Shown here: in pieces, positions 48,524 through 58,700 of the stretch | Layout of the letters: each line of letters begins with the position of its first letter | Numbering within the stretch: position 1 is the first letter of the stretch | From: Lachnospiraceae bacterium | GTDB lineage: Bacteria > Bacillota > Clostridia > Lachnospirales > Lachnospiraceae | Reading direction: 5' to 3' | DNA length: 64,000 nucleotides | Assembly (NCBI GenBank): GCA_017469935.1 | Contig: JAFUFL010000008.1 | Coordinates: 19,746 to 83,745, forward strand | Notes under the pieces: generated by a model | Seen by the model: only the letters and a program-made list of their open reading frames with translations | Told to the model about the DNA's origin: nothing | The model's database searches: none | Translations under genes and position numbers: made by a program

Positions 48524-50032
48524 ATGGATTTTTTGAAAAAAATTGTAGAGCAGCCGGCTTTCAAGACAAGAATCAAGAGCAATGATGTCAAAATACAGGA
48601 GATCGCTCTGGGCTATTTCCTGGCGCCGTTCTGCGCAATGCTGGCCAACTCGATCTTTGGCGCCTATCTGACCAGATACTACGCGGATGTTCTGGGATGG
48701 ACCAAATTCGGCGCGGGCGCGTTCGCGGCGCTTCTTCCGATCGTTTCCGTCGTCTTCGTTGTGCTCGGAAACCTGATGGTAGGAAAGTGGATCGACAACA
48801 CGAGGACAACGGCAGGTAAGGCCCGCCCATATCTGTTTGCCTCGATCCCGCTCATGGCGGTCGCCATCATCATGATGTTCGCATCGCCCAACAACGGCTC
48901 ACCGCTGCAAATGATCTGGATCGCGGTCAGCTATAACCTGTACTATTCGATCGCGTATCCCTGCTACTACACGGCGCACAGCTCGATGGTATCCCTCTCT
49001 ACAAGAGACACAGATAAGAGGGGACTTCTGGCGACCATGTCCAACGCGTCCATGGTGGCGGCGGCCGGCGTCGGTGCCAGTATCGTAGTTCCGATCCTGC
49101 TGCAGAGCTATATGTTCGCCTACAACGGGACGTCTCTGGATGTAGCGGCATCCTATTCCCACTGGAAAGTGCTCTCCATCGTGTTCGCGCTGATCACGGC
49201 GTTCGGCATCATTCTTGAGTATTTCTTCACAAGAGAGCGTATCACGGAAGAGACCATGGGACTTCCGCAGGCGGCCGAAGTCATTCCCATGAAGACACAC
49301 GTGAGCGCCTGCACACATGACAAATATTGGTGGATGGTCATCCTCTTTGTGCTCTTCTTCCAGATGGGACAGCTGGTCAAGAACACTTCCATGAGCTTCT
49401 ATGTGCGCTGGATGTTCGACAGCGTTCTGACAGCCGCAGATCCCGAGAGCGCATCCGGCGCCCTGATGAGCACGCTGGGCCTGATCGGCGGACTTCCTTC
49501 CGCAGTCGGCATGGTCATTGCCTGGCCTCTCGCCAACAAGCTGGGCAAAAAGCGCGCGATCGTCATCGGACTGATCTTCTCCCTGGTGGGCGGTATCGTC
49601 GCTTTCCTGGGCGTGCACAATTTCGTGATGGTCTGCACGGGCGTCGTGCTCAAGGCGATCGGAATCATCCCCGCACAGTATGTTATGCTGGCAGTTGTAT
49701 CCGACGTCCTCGATCACCTCGAGGCTAAGAACGGATTCAGAAGCGACGGCTTCACGATGTCGATCTACGGATCCATCATGGTTGGTCTTCTGGGCCTGGC
49801 AGTCGGAATCGTCAGCGGACTGCTCGGCGCGACAGGTTATGACGCAACTCTCACCAGACAGCCTGCGGCGGCGGAGAATGTACTGATCTTCGTTTACCTC
49901 GGAATGGATATGGCGGCCTTTGTCGCATCGATCGTTCTTCTGTGGAGAATGGATGTTGAGAAGTATGCGGCTGAGGATCAGAAGAAGATTAAGGAAAATC
50001 AGGAGAAGGCTGCGGCGGCGGGTAAGCAGTAA
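48524..50032 (+). CDS. GPH-family sugar:cation symporter
   Basis: 502 residues and 12 expected membrane segments, from MDFLKKIVEQPAFK after GGGGGAG; an ATG 15 bases upstream contains that site. N-terminal GYFLAPFCAMLANSIFGAYLTRYYADVLGW and the WIDNTRTTAGKARPYLF loop are typical of glycoside-pentoside-hexuronide symporters. Probably imports the glycosides attacked by the GH43 enzyme upstream. Confidence 0.88.
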   Translation: MDFLKKIVEQPAFKTRIKSNDVKIQEIALGYFLAPFCAMLANSIFGAYLTRYYADVLGWTKFGAGAFAALLPIVSVVFVVLGNLMVGKWIDNTRTTAGKARPYLFASIPLMAVAIIMMFASPNNGSPLQMIWIAVSYNLYYSIAYPCYYTAHSSMVSLSTRDTDKRGLLATMSNASMVAAAGVGASIVVPILLQSYMFAYNGTSLDVAASYSHWKVLSIVFALITAFGIILEYFFTRERITEETMGLPQAAEVIPMKTHVSACTHDKYWWMVILFVLFFQMGQLVKNTSMSFYVRWMFDSVLTAADPESASGALMSTLGLIGGLPSAVGMVIAWPLANKLGKKRAIVIGLIFSLVGGIVAFLGVHNFVMVCTGVVLKAIGIIPAQYVMLAVVSDVLDHLEAKNGFRSDGFTMSIYGSIMVGLLGLAVGIVSGLLGATGYDATLTRQPAAAENVLIFVYLGMDMAAFVASIVLLWRMDVEKYAAEDQKKIKENQEKAAAAGKQ

Positions 50033-50070
50033 GTTAGAAAAAGCAGTATAAGATATGTTATAAGAAGTGT

Positions 50071-50116
50071 GGCGGTCGCCCTGAGAATTTAATTCTCAGG
50101 GCGGCGGCCTTTTTTG
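50071..50116 (+). terminator. Terminator after the GPH symporter
   Basis: GTCGCCCTGAGAATT paired with AATTCTCAGGGCGGC, then TTTTTT. Confidence 0.94.
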
Positions 50117-50219
50117 TGGGCAGGAATGGATGGGGCCGCATTATGCGGAAGGTACTGCAAGTGCACACGAGTACCGAGCTTTTCGGGGTACAGCCATTGC
50201 ACAGGCACTGCCAGTGCTC

Positions 50220-50429
50220 TTTTTGGGCATAACTGCAGTTATTGACAGTTTCATCTCCCAATTATTTCTCAAGTGCAAGTGTTAATAGCTGAGATTGGGA
50301 GATAAATTGTCTATGGCTTGCTTTTTTGCCAAAAGCTATGGAAAAAAGCTTCCTGATTTGACAGAAAAGCCGCTATTTTCCGATGGCTTTGGAATTTGTT
50401 ATCGCTGATATGGAGTGTTATGCCTAAAA
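50220..50429 (+). repeat. 210-bp element C, copy 1
   Basis: Ends are inverted repeats (TTTTTGGGCATAAC at the left, GTTATGCCTAAA at the right). Inside are a TCTCCCAAT/ATTGGGAGA hairpin and the words CAGTTTCATCTCCCAATT and CTATGGAAAAAA shared with copy 2 at 59504-59711 in the same order and orientation. No open reading frame. Could be a MITE-like element or a structured RNA. The rest of this intergenic stretch (50117-50219, 50430-50476) shows short palindromes but nothing I can name. Confidence 0.75.
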
Positions 50430-50476
50430 TCACAGGGCGCTCAGCGAGCCCGTGATTTTGTCCGCAAAAGAGCCGC

Positions 50477-51766
50477 TCAACGCGCCCGAATTCTATCCGC
50501 GTACTGAGAGAAGCGGTAATCAGTGCGATAGGCTGACAAAGATTCTTCCGGAACGAAGAGATCAGCGTCTGTGCCGTCCAGAAGGTGGCGCCCCACAAGA
50601 ATTTGAGAAGGCTCCTTGGCTTCGAGGTAAATGGCCTCAAGGGAGGTGCAGCCGTCGAAGGCGCCGTCCTCGATGCGGCGAACCGTCTCCGGGACGGTGA
50701 TTTGTGTGATTTCCGTGTTGCCGGCGTAGGTCGAGCGCCGCAGGACAGAGTCCTCCTTGTCGGAAATCTGCGAAAAGGCAAGTGACCTGGGCATGGCGGG
50801 CACATCGATTTCTGTGAGGGATGTGTCGCCGAGCGCAGCTTTGAGGTCGCGCACCAGCTGCCTGGTAAAGGCAGTCTTTCCCGCCCGGTTCAGGTGGAAG
50901 TTGGTGTCATAGAACCACCCGGCTTCCATGACGGCTTCCCGCGGATCCCCGAGAAGAGGAAAATCGAGTACCGCGTCCAAATGCGCATAAAAAGCCAGAG
51001 CACTCATGTCCCCTGCAACAGCAAGCTCATTAACCGGACAGAAGTGGTAGTAGAAGGAAGCTCCTTTTTTGCCCAGTTTCCGGGAATAGTCGTTGAGATA
51101 ATCGGCAAATTCTTCTGTGGGAAGTTCGTCGCTCATGACCACGGGTAGATCAGGATCATACTCTTCCGGCATGATGTTCCGGGAGACCATATCGCTGTCG
51201 ACATCCCCGTATTCGTTGAAGGAGTCGCGGCGGTAGAGGGCACCCGGGTCGGGCACTGTTTTGGCGAGCTGGCAGCGGAGCTTCTCCATGGCAAAGGCCG
51301 GCATTGCGCCCAGGACGGAAGGGTAGAGGTCCGGCCGGATCCGCCCCAGCAGATGCCATGCGCCGTCGAGTCCCTGCAGGGCGTAGGCGCCGTCCGTGAA
51401 ATCGGACAGGGTCTGTTCGTTGATCTCCGGCATGAAGATCACGATGTCGCCTTCGCCGATGCCGCGCTGCGCCAGGTCCAGCATCATGCGGCTTCCGAGC
51501 GCCGCGTACATGCCAAAATTCACCACTTCATAGTCGGGGAACTCTTTCTCGATGAGAGAGCTGTCCGTGCCGAAAGCGGCGCTGCTGCCGCCGACCAGGA
51601 CGATTTTCGGCCCCCCGACAGAGCTGAGGCGCCGGACTTTGTATTTGAGTTCCCCCATGTAGGTGGCGTCGTATTTGGCAGGGAGTCCGACCGCGCAGAT
51701 GCCCATAAAGAGCAGCGGCAGGAGCAGTGCCAGGCATAAGAGAAGGAGAAATGGTTTACGTTTCAT
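50477..51766 (-). CDS. Membrane-anchored SGNH (AlgX/DltD-like) protein with one leucine-rich repeat
   Basis: 429 residues. Residues 4-27 are a hydrophobic anchor or signal. An SGNH-type fold begins at IVLVGGSSAAFGTDS (Ser in GGSS, 59-62) and closes with DTNFHLNRAGKTAF (Asp-x-x-x-His, about 290), matching the catalytic blocks of AlgX/AlgJ and DltD-like partners of MBOAT acyltransferases. Residues about 350-400 form a BspA-type repeat (VRRIEDGAFDGCTSLEAIYL). Last gene of the surface operon, 11 bases after the MBOAT gene. Probably O-acylates an extracellular polymer; substrate unknown. Confidence 0.75.
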   Translation of the reverse strand: MKRKPFLLLLCLALLLPLLFMGICAVGLPAKYDATYMGELKYKVRRLSSVGGPKIVLVGGSSAAFGTDSSLIEKEFPDYEVVNFGMYAALGSRMMLDLAQRGIGEGDIVIFMPEINEQTLSDFTDGAYALQGLDGAWHLLGRIRPDLYPSVLGAMPAFAMEKLRCQLAKTVPDPGALYRRDSFNEYGDVDSDMVSRNIMPEEYDPDLPVVMSDELPTEEFADYLNDYSRKLGKKGASFYYHFCPVNELAVAGDMSALAFYAHLDAVLDFPLLGDPREAVMEAGWFYDTNFHLNRAGKTAFTRQLVRDLKAALGDTSLTEIDVPAMPRSLAFSQISDKEDSVLRRSTYAGNTEITQITVPETVRRIEDGAFDGCTSLEAIYLEAKEPSQILVGRHLLDGTDADLFVPEESLSAYRTDYRFSQYADRIRAR

Positions 51767-51777
51767 GGCTTCCTTTC

Positions 51778-53445
51778 TCAGAATCGGAAGTAAATAAAGT
51801 CATTTCCAGTGCCGCCGGCGAGATTTCCGATCCAGGAGACAAGGATCGCGGCGGTCATAAGGAAAGCAATAATTTCGAAAATATTGTTCTCAAAGGGCCC
51901 GTCTTTTTTCGCGGACGAGTGTTCCTCGGGAATCGTGCGGATCAGGTACAATAGGATGGGAATCAGGGCGATCCGCACAAGCGACGCCGCGTTGAGCGGC
52001 GTCCCGGCAGTGAGCAGAGCGGCGCGCAGGATTGCCGGATCCGTCCAGCCTGTCGCCAGCCCCGCATACATGGAAAAAGCCTGCCGCACGGAGGAAGCCC
52101 TGAAGAGGACCCAGCCCAGGCTCGTCAGGAGAAAAGTCAGGGCGGTGCGCAGAAGCCTGGAAGGGCCGCGCCCGGTTACGACCTCGGAGGTATCCTCGGA
52201 AACAGCAGCCCGCCCGGAAACGACTTCCCTCCCGGAAACAACTTCCAGCCCGGAAACGACCTCTGAGGTAGTTTGTTCCTCGGAAACGACATCCCGCGCG
52301 GAAACGTCCTCCGGGACACTCGGCCCCTCAGCAGAGAAGCCGCGCCTTCCGCGCGCCTTTTCCCACAGAACCGCGCACGAGAGCAGCACGCCGTGATAGA
52401 GCCCCCACGCCGCGAAGTGCCAGTCCGCCCCATGCCAGAACCCGCTCAGAAGGAATACGATCAGGATATTGCACACATGCACGGCAGTTCCCCGCCGGCT
52501 TCCGCCTAGCGGAATGTACACATAATCCGTGAACCAGTTGGTGAGCGTGATGTGCCACCGCCGCCAGAAATCTCGAATGCTGTCCGCCAGATAGGGGCTG
52601 TCAAAGTTTAAGTGCAGACGGATCCCCAGGAGCCGGGCGGCGCCCAGCGCGATGTCCGAGTACCCCGAGAAGTCCGCATAGATTTGAAATCCAAACAGCA
52701 TGCCCGCCAAAAGAGTGAGCGGCCCGCTGTAACGCCCCGCGTCAAATAAGGCTGACACATATGCGGAGACGAAGTCCGCGATCACGATCTTCTTAAAGAA
52801 TCCGCGCAGGATATAGAGCGCTCCGGTCCGGGCGTCCGATTCCGTCGGCGAAGGGCACGCCCCAAGCTGCGGGAGAAGATCCTCCGCCCGCTCTATGGGA
52901 CCGGCAACAAGCTGCGGGAAGAAGGACACGAAGAGCGCGAAGTCTTTAAAGCTCCGCTCGGCGCGGAGCTTTCCGCGGTACACATCCAGGCAGTAGGAGA
53001 GCGACTGGAAGGAGTAAAAGGAAATTCCCGCCGGCAGAGGGAGCCGCAGCCCGCGGCTGTGGGTACCGAGCAGATGAAAGACAGTATTTTGCACAAATCC
53101 GAAGTATTTGAAGAAGAACAGGATCCCGAACACGAAACACAGCACAAGGGCAAGGAGCGCGCCGGCCCGGCCATTCTGTTCTGCCTTCGCTTTTTCAATC
53201 GCGATACCTCCGAGGTATGTGACCAGCGTCACCAGAAGGAGCAGGGGAAAACTCTTCAGGCTCCCTCCCATATAAAAGAGCCAGCTGGCGAGGAGAAGGA
53301 GAGTCTGACGGGAGAGGAGGCTCTGCGCGGCGCCATCCCGCGCAGGCGTACTCTGAGGCACGTGCCGCGAAGTGTCCGGCAGTTTTCTGTAAATCACACA
53401 GACCAGAGGAAATCCGATCAGGAAGAGAGGAGAAGTAAAATTCAC
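51778..53445 (-). CDS. MBOAT-family O-acyltransferase (AlgI/DltB-like)
   Basis: 555 residues, about 10-12 hydrophobic segments, GTG start overlapping the preceding stop (GTGA) behind AAAGGAGG. AlgI-type motifs: SYCLDVYRGKL, FVSFFPQLVAGPIERA, YADFSGYSDIALGAARLLG, RRWHITLTNWFTDYVYIPLGG and the catalytic His in SGFWHGADWHF. It carries acyl groups across the membrane for transfer by the SGNH proteins encoded on either side. Residues about 405-445 are a low-complexity insertion of SEVVSG-type repeats absent from the family. Confidence 0.93.
   Translation of the reverse strand: MNFTSPLFLIGFPLVCVIYRKLPDTSRHVPQSTPARDGAAQSLLSRQTLLLLASWLFYMGGSLKSFPLLLLVTLVTYLGGIAIEKAKAEQNGRAGALLALVLCFVFGILFFFKYFGFVQNTVFHLLGTHSRGLRLPLPAGISFYSFQSLSYCLDVYRGKLRAERSFKDFALFVSFFPQLVAGPIERAEDLLPQLGACPSPTESDARTGALYILRGFFKKIVIADFVSAYVSALFDAGRYSGPLTLLAGMLFGFQIYADFSGYSDIALGAARLLGIRLHLNFDSPYLADSIRDFWRRWHITLTNWFTDYVYIPLGGSRRGTAVHVCNILIVFLLSGFWHGADWHFAAWGLYHGVLLSCAVLWEKARGRRGFSAEGPSVPEDVSARDVVSEEQTTSEVVSGLEVVSGREVVSGRAAVSEDTSEVVTGRGPSRLLRTALTFLLTSLGWVLFRASSVRQAFSMYAGLATGWTDPAILRAALLTAGTPLNAASLVRIALIPILLYLIRTIPEEHSSAKKDGPFENNIFEIIAFLMTAAILVSWIGNLAGGTGNDFIYFRF
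52165..52320. repeat. In-frame minisatellite in the MBOAT gene
   Basis: About 150 bases of imperfect repeats of a GGAAACGAC unit with interspersed ACCTCGGAGGT / ACCTCTGAGGT palindromes. In the protein it gives repeats of (S/T)(E/G)xVVSG. It falls between the catalytic core and the last membrane segments. Confidence 0.8.
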
Positions 53446-53633
53446 GATCCGCCTCCTTTCCTGTTTTTCCGGTTAAAATACAGCGCAGCCAGGGCAATCG
53501 TCAGCATGACAAGCAGGACTGCGGCGATCGTGTCATAGGAAAAGCCCATGTAGAGGGCAGCGGGAAACAGGACCGCGAACCCGGCCATAAGGAGCAGCAG
53601 GAGGATTGTGAGGAATGGGGCACTATTTTGCAT
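53442..53633 (-). CDS. 63-residue two-pass membrane protein
   Basis: Starts MQNSAPFLTILLLLLMAGF, overlapping the end of the lipoprotein gene by 11 bases; GGAGGAGG lies inside that gene. Two hydrophobic segments (about 6-27 and 33-53) and a basic end RKNRKGGG. A TTG six bases upstream is a less well spaced alternative. Its stop overlaps the MBOAT start. Comparable small membrane proteins accompany MBOAT systems (for instance DltX in dlt operons), so it may be a subunit of the complex. Confidence 0.7.
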   Translation of the reverse strand: MQNSAPFLTILLLLLMAGFAVLFPAALYMGFSYDTIAAVLLVMLTIALAALYFNRKNRKGGGS

Positions 53634-55602
53634 CGTCAAGCACCTCCTCCAGATCGCGGCGGATCCTCTCCGAGCGGATCGAAACGCCGTCCGTTGATAA
53701 ATGATTGTCGGTGCCGAAGAGGTAGCGGCCGGGATAGAGGGAATCCTCTATGGGGGAGATCACTTCGGCGTGCAGCGTTTCGCGCAGCCAGGCGTCGAGC
53801 GCGGCCAGCGCGGCGCTGTCGCTTTCCTTTGAGAGAGCGGACTTGTTGCGGGGCGCATAGGTAAAGAGCACACGGATCCCGTCCGCGGCGAACGTGTCGT
53901 AGACCGCGTTGAGAGGATCGATGTAGGCGGCCTTTGAGAAAGCGCCGACTGTGTAGTTCACCGGCAGATCGTAGATCGGCGCGTCGTCCTCCGCGTTTGG
54001 CCGGTATACGATGTAATCGCCGTATTCATTGTAGGAGGGAGAGCTGACCGGCTGTCCGTCCTCGTCGAAATCCGACGCGCGGACCGCATAGGACTTGGCC
54101 TCCATGCCGCGCCGCACTTTCTGGTAGGTCGTGAAGGCGCTGAGAACGCCTTCGTAATCCCTGTAGTCCAGCCGGGCCAAAAGATCGTAATCCGCCTCGA
54201 TCATGTTGAAAAACTTATCATCGAAGGCTTTGGTCGTGCAGAACTGCCTCCCTGCGGCGTCAAATTCCGGGGAGTGGATCAGGATATCGCCGGTTTTCAT
54301 CTGCCCGCGGATCAGGTCCAGCTGGGGCAGCGCGTTTGTGTAGGCGAATACGCCCATATTGACGACCGCGTAGTCCGGGAAGGCGTCGTCCAGGTAGGCG
54401 CTGTCGTAGCCGAAGCGGGTGGAAGAGCCGGAGAAGAGAACTATTTTGGCGTCGTTCGAGAGTGCGGCGAGCCGATCATATTTGTCCGGAAAAGTGTCAT
54501 AGTAGCTCCCGCTGTAGACGGGCGGGACGCATGCGTTGATGCGGATCGTCCGGAGGTTTTCGCAGCCGGCGAAGGCGTGGTCCGTGATCTCCGAGACGGA
54601 GTCGAACAGGACCAGTTCGCTAAGTGTGCAGCCATCGAAGGCGTGCACCTCCACGAAGCTAATCGTGGGGGGAAGTACCACACGGTCACAGGTGACGCCT
54701 TGGAAGGCGCCCTGCGCGATCCCGGTGACAGGGAGGCCGTCGATTCTGGAAGGAATCACAATGACCTCAGAGGTACCGGCGACCTCCGGGGTAGTTTGCG
54801 GCTGCGCCTGCTCGCCGCCGGCCTCCGGGGTAACGCTGTTCCCACCGTTAAACCCGGTGATCGTCACGGAGTTCGCCCCCCTTTCATATAGGAAATCGGA
54901 CTCGTCGTTGCAAAGAGCCCACTCCGCGTACAGCGTGAGAGTCTCGCCACGCCCGACATAGACGCGGCTTCCCAGGCCGATGTGCTGCCCGCTTCCGTCC
55001 GCCGAGGTGTTCCAGCCTGTCAAAATATAGTTCTCCCGCACAAACAGGTGCGTGCCCTGCTCGGTGTTGACGCGAAGGTGCGCGGCCGGGTAGGAAAACT
55101 CCCGATAGGAAGTCTTGTCATTAGAAACATCCCCAATATGAGAAACATCCCCGGAGGTATCGGTCAGGCCGCTCGAAGCGGCCGCCGCAGCGCCGTTCGC
55201 CTCATAGCGGATCGTATAAGGATTTTCCTCCGTGAGCACGGAGACCACGGTGTCGAATAAGACATCATGCAAAGTACAGATGTACTGCCCGTCCTGCGCC
55301 GGATCGAGCGAATAGTCGCGGTAGTCGGTTCCCCGGACAGTGCAGTGCTGCGCGGGAGTGATCGTAAACTGCAGATCGGACCCTTCCTCGACCGTTAAAA
55401 CGGAAGATTCGACCTCCATCTGCGGATTGTCCTCAATGACGACCCGGACCGTGCGCCCCGCGCGTGCCGGAGAAAACAGGGAGGACGCCGATCCGCTGCA
55501 GCCGGTGCACAGCAAAATAAGCGCGGCGAGGACCGCGGCGATCGTGGCTGTCATGGATATTTTGCTGTCTGAACGCCGGCACCGGGCGGGCCCTTTGGAC
55601 AT
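53623..55602 (-). CDS. Lipoprotein with InlB-like repeat, leucine-rich repeats and C-terminal SGNH-like domain
   Basis: 659 residues from MSKGPARCRRSDSKI, chosen because AAGGAG precedes that ATG. Signal peptide with lipobox LLCTGC (Cys about 35). Residues about 130-230 resemble an InlB B/Flg_new repeat (ILTGWNTSADGSGQ; LTLYAEW). About 243-358 are BspA-type leucine-rich repeats (VEVHAFDGCTLSELVL; ITDHAFAGCENLRTIRI). The SGNH-like part starts at IVLFSGSSTRFGYDSAYL (about 388) and ends with FGTDNHLSTDGVS (about 630), giving Ser and Asp/His catalytic candidates. Two Ser/Thr/Gly/Glu linkers carry the TSEV-type insertion. First gene of the operon; should act on the outer face of the membrane or wall. 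Confidence 0.78.
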   Translation of the reverse strand: MSKGPARCRRSDSKISMTATIAAVLAALILLCTGCSGSASSLFSPARAGRTVRVVIEDNPQMEVESSVLTVEEGSDLQFTITPAQHCTVRGTDYRDYSLDPAQDGQYICTLHDVLFDTVVSVLTEENPYTIRYEANGAAAAASSGLTDTSGDVSHIGDVSNDKTSYREFSYPAAHLRVNTEQGTHLFVRENYILTGWNTSADGSGQHIGLGSRVYVGRGETLTLYAEWALCNDESDFLYERGANSVTITGFNGGNSVTPEAGGEQAQPQTTPEVAGTSEVIVIPSRIDGLPVTGIAQGAFQGVTCDRVVLPPTISFVEVHAFDGCTLSELVLFDSVSEITDHAFAGCENLRTIRINACVPPVYSGSYYDTFPDKYDRLAALSNDAKIVLFSGSSTRFGYDSAYLDDAFPDYAVVNMGVFAYTNALPQLDLIRGQMKTGDILIHSPEFDAAGRQFCTTKAFDDKFFNMIEADYDLLARLDYRDYEGVLSAFTTYQKVRRGMEAKSYAVRASDFDEDGQPVSSPSYNEYGDYIVYRPNAEDDAPIYDLPVNYTVGAFSKAAYIDPLNAVYDTFAADGIRVLFTYAPRNKSALSKESDSAALAALDAWLRETLHAEVISPIEDSLYPGRYLFGTDNHLSTDGVSIRSERIRRDLEEVLDDAK

Positions 55603-55795
55603 GGCTGGCTGCTCCTTCTGACTCGGGTAATTCTTCCTCCCTATTATAAAACAATAACGCCCCTGCAAAATGGACACTTTACGGAAATAATCAAGCACTT
55701 TGCGCTAATAAATACTGTCGCAAAATCCCGATGCTATACTGAAGCTAAGATACACAACGTGTAAACCCGATATATGTAAAGGGAGGGAGGAACAA
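55603..55795. promoter_or_regulatory. Divergent region between the surface operon and GH3 gene
   Basis: On the plus strand a TATACT at about 55733 could be the GH3 -10 box, with no consensus -35, as expected for an activator-dependent gene. No clear promoter for the minus-strand operon was found. Confidence 0.3.
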
Positions 55796-58700
55796 ATGGG
55801 CAATAACAAATCAAAAGTCTGGCGAGGCCTGACAGCCACCGGCGCTATGCTTCTGGCTGCTTCAGTAACTGCTTCGACGATCGTGACGGCGCACCGCACC
55901 GACATTGACAAGATGATCGGAACGCAGAGCACCCAGATCGTAAACGAGACAAATGCTTCTCCGGAGGAACTGTACACGTATTCTTCCGACTACTCCAGCA
56001 CGACTGAATTAGTACAGGCCATGCAGGATATCGGAACCAGAATGAGCCAGGAAGGCAGCGTTCTGCTCAAGAACAACAACGCGGCGCTTCCCCTGAGCGC
56101 GGAAGAACTCGGCAAGGTATCCCTTCTGGGATTCCAGAGCTATTTCCCCAACAAGGGCGCGATCCTGGGCCCTACAGCGGCTGAGAACCACGGAACGGAA
56201 GCCGATACGGTTGACCTTGTCGGCGCTCTGGAAGCAAGAGGCTTCACGCTCAACGCGACACTGAAAGATATGTACAACAGCGACGCGCTCAAGAGCATCT
56301 TCAAGTCGGAAGTGGCCACCTGGACGGGCACTGCGGAGTACCTGAACCTGACAGCTCCCTCGGTCGGCGGCGTCTACAAGGACAAAGAGCCCTCCGTCGC
56401 AGAGCTGGACAGCGCGAACGCGGGCTGGAGAGACAGCCTGAACGCCAGCAATGTGATGATCATCACGATCGGCCGCGCAGGTTCCGAGAACGCGGACTAC
56501 ACACCCGGTGAAGCCGGCGTAGATCCCGCTGACGGCCTCAACCAGACCGATCCGCTGGGACTGTCCGACGATGAGAGAAACCTCATTGCGGCAGCAGTAG
56601 AGGCCAAGGCCGCAAACGGCGGCAAGGTCATCATTCTGCTCAATAACGGCAACCCCATGGAGATTCAGGAGATCGCCGACAATGACGGCGTAGACGCGAT
56701 CCTCCAGGTCGGCACACCCGGAAGCTACGGCTTCTACGGCGTGGCGGATATCCTGAGCGGCGCGGCCAACCCCTCCGGTCATCTGACCGATACCTACGCA
56801 GTGAAGAACTCTCTGAGCCCTGCGGCCCAAAACTACGGCGACCTGCAGTGGACCAACGCGAATCCGGCCATCTCCATGAATGACGCGATCGTAGAGGCGG
56901 AGAGCATCTACACAGGCTACAGGTACTACGAGACCCGCTATGCGGACTTCGTCCTGGACCAGGGCGCGGCGGATTCGGAAGTGGGAAGCACAGGCGGCGC
57001 CTGGATGTACCAGAATGAAGTGACCTATCCCTTCGGATACGGCCTCTCCTACACGACTTTCGACCAGAAGATTAACGACGTGAAGGTAGACCTCGCTGCC
57101 AAAACAGCGACTGCCACAGTTACCGTCACCAATACCGGTAATGTCGCGGGCAAGGATGCCGTACAGCTCTACGTCTCCGCACCTTACACGCAGTATGACA
57201 TCGAGCACGGCGTGGAGAAGTCCGCGATCCAGCTTCTGGATTTTGGCAAGACGCAGATCCTCGAGCCCGGAAAGAGCGAGACAGTTACCATCACGGCAGA
57301 CCTTCAGTATCTGGCAAGCTGGGATTCCACTGCGGATAATGCGGCAGGAACTAAGGGCAACTATATTTTGGACGCAGGTGATTACTACTTCACCGTCGGC
57401 AACGGCGCTCATGAGGCAGTCAACAACGTGCTGGCAGCACAGGGCAGAACCGTGGACAACGGCATGACCGCGGCAGGCGACGCCGGGAACGTGCAGGTAT
57501 GGAACCTGGCCGCTCTTGACAACAAGACCTTCGCGACCACCAAGTCCGGCGTAAACGTCGAGAACCAGCTGGCGGACATGGACATCAACTACTGGATGCC
57601 CGGCACAGCCGTTTACCTGACCAGAAGTGACTGGGCGAATACGTTCCCCAAGACCTACAGAGACCTGACCGCGACCGACGAGATGGTGGCAATCATGGAC
57701 AACGACGTCTATGAGTACCAGACGGACGGCGGCGAAGTGACATGGAACGCGGACAACGGCCTGACTCTCGCCGACCTCAAGGGTGTCTCCGATTTCGACG
57801 ATCCCAGATGGGACCAGCTGATCGACCAGATGGATCTGTCCGAGGCGCTGATCAGAACGGCCTTCGGCGGAACCAGCACCAAGACGATCCCTTCGATCTC
57901 CTCGCCCGAGGCGATCCAGAACGACGGCCCTACCGGCTACGCGAACTATCCGCTCGGCCAGTACGCCAACAAGAACAAGGACAGCGGCGACCCTTGCGCC
58001 ATCGACGCGAACGATCCCAACGCCGGCTTCATGGGCAACACAATGGCCAACAACATCGTTGTGGCACAGACTTTCAACAAAGATCTGGCTCTCGAGTGGG
58101 GCCAGACAGTGGGTAACTATTCTCTGTGGTCCAACTGCGCGATCCTGTGGGGCATCTCGGCCAACCTTCACCGTCTGCCTTACTGCGCGAGAAACCTCGA
58201 GTACTATTCCGAAGATCCGGTCCTTTCTTCCTTCATGGGCGCGGAAGTCTGCAAGGGAGAACTGCAGTACGGCGTCATCGCTTCCGTCAAGCACTTCTGC
58301 TTCAATGACACGGAGATGAACCGAACCGGCGTGGCACCCTTCATGACCGAGCAGAAAGCACGTGAAGGAGATATCCGCGCGCAGCAGTCTATAATTGAAG
58401 ATGCAAAGTGCCTGGGCGTCATGACCGCTTACAACCGCGTCGGCTGCTATACCGACAACGCGCACACAGGCCTGATCAAGAACATCCTTCACGGGGAGTT
58501 CGGCTTCAGAGGCCTCATCAGTGAGGACTTCATCATGGATCCCGTTTACGCGTCCCTCAAGGAAGCAGTCATGAACGGCATCACGATGTCCTGCAACACG
58601 GGCGACAACAGCCTGGAAGCGGTCGCGGCTTACTACCCGAACCTCAACTGGAACGTCGAGACGGTCGGCAAGGACAGCGAGCTCCAGAAGGCCCTGAAGT

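Noticed and set aside
50117-50219. tRNA-like or small-RNA-like short palindromes after the GPH terminator
   Set aside because: No cloverleaf, T-loop or anticodon arrangement could be formed; only short inverted repeats are present.
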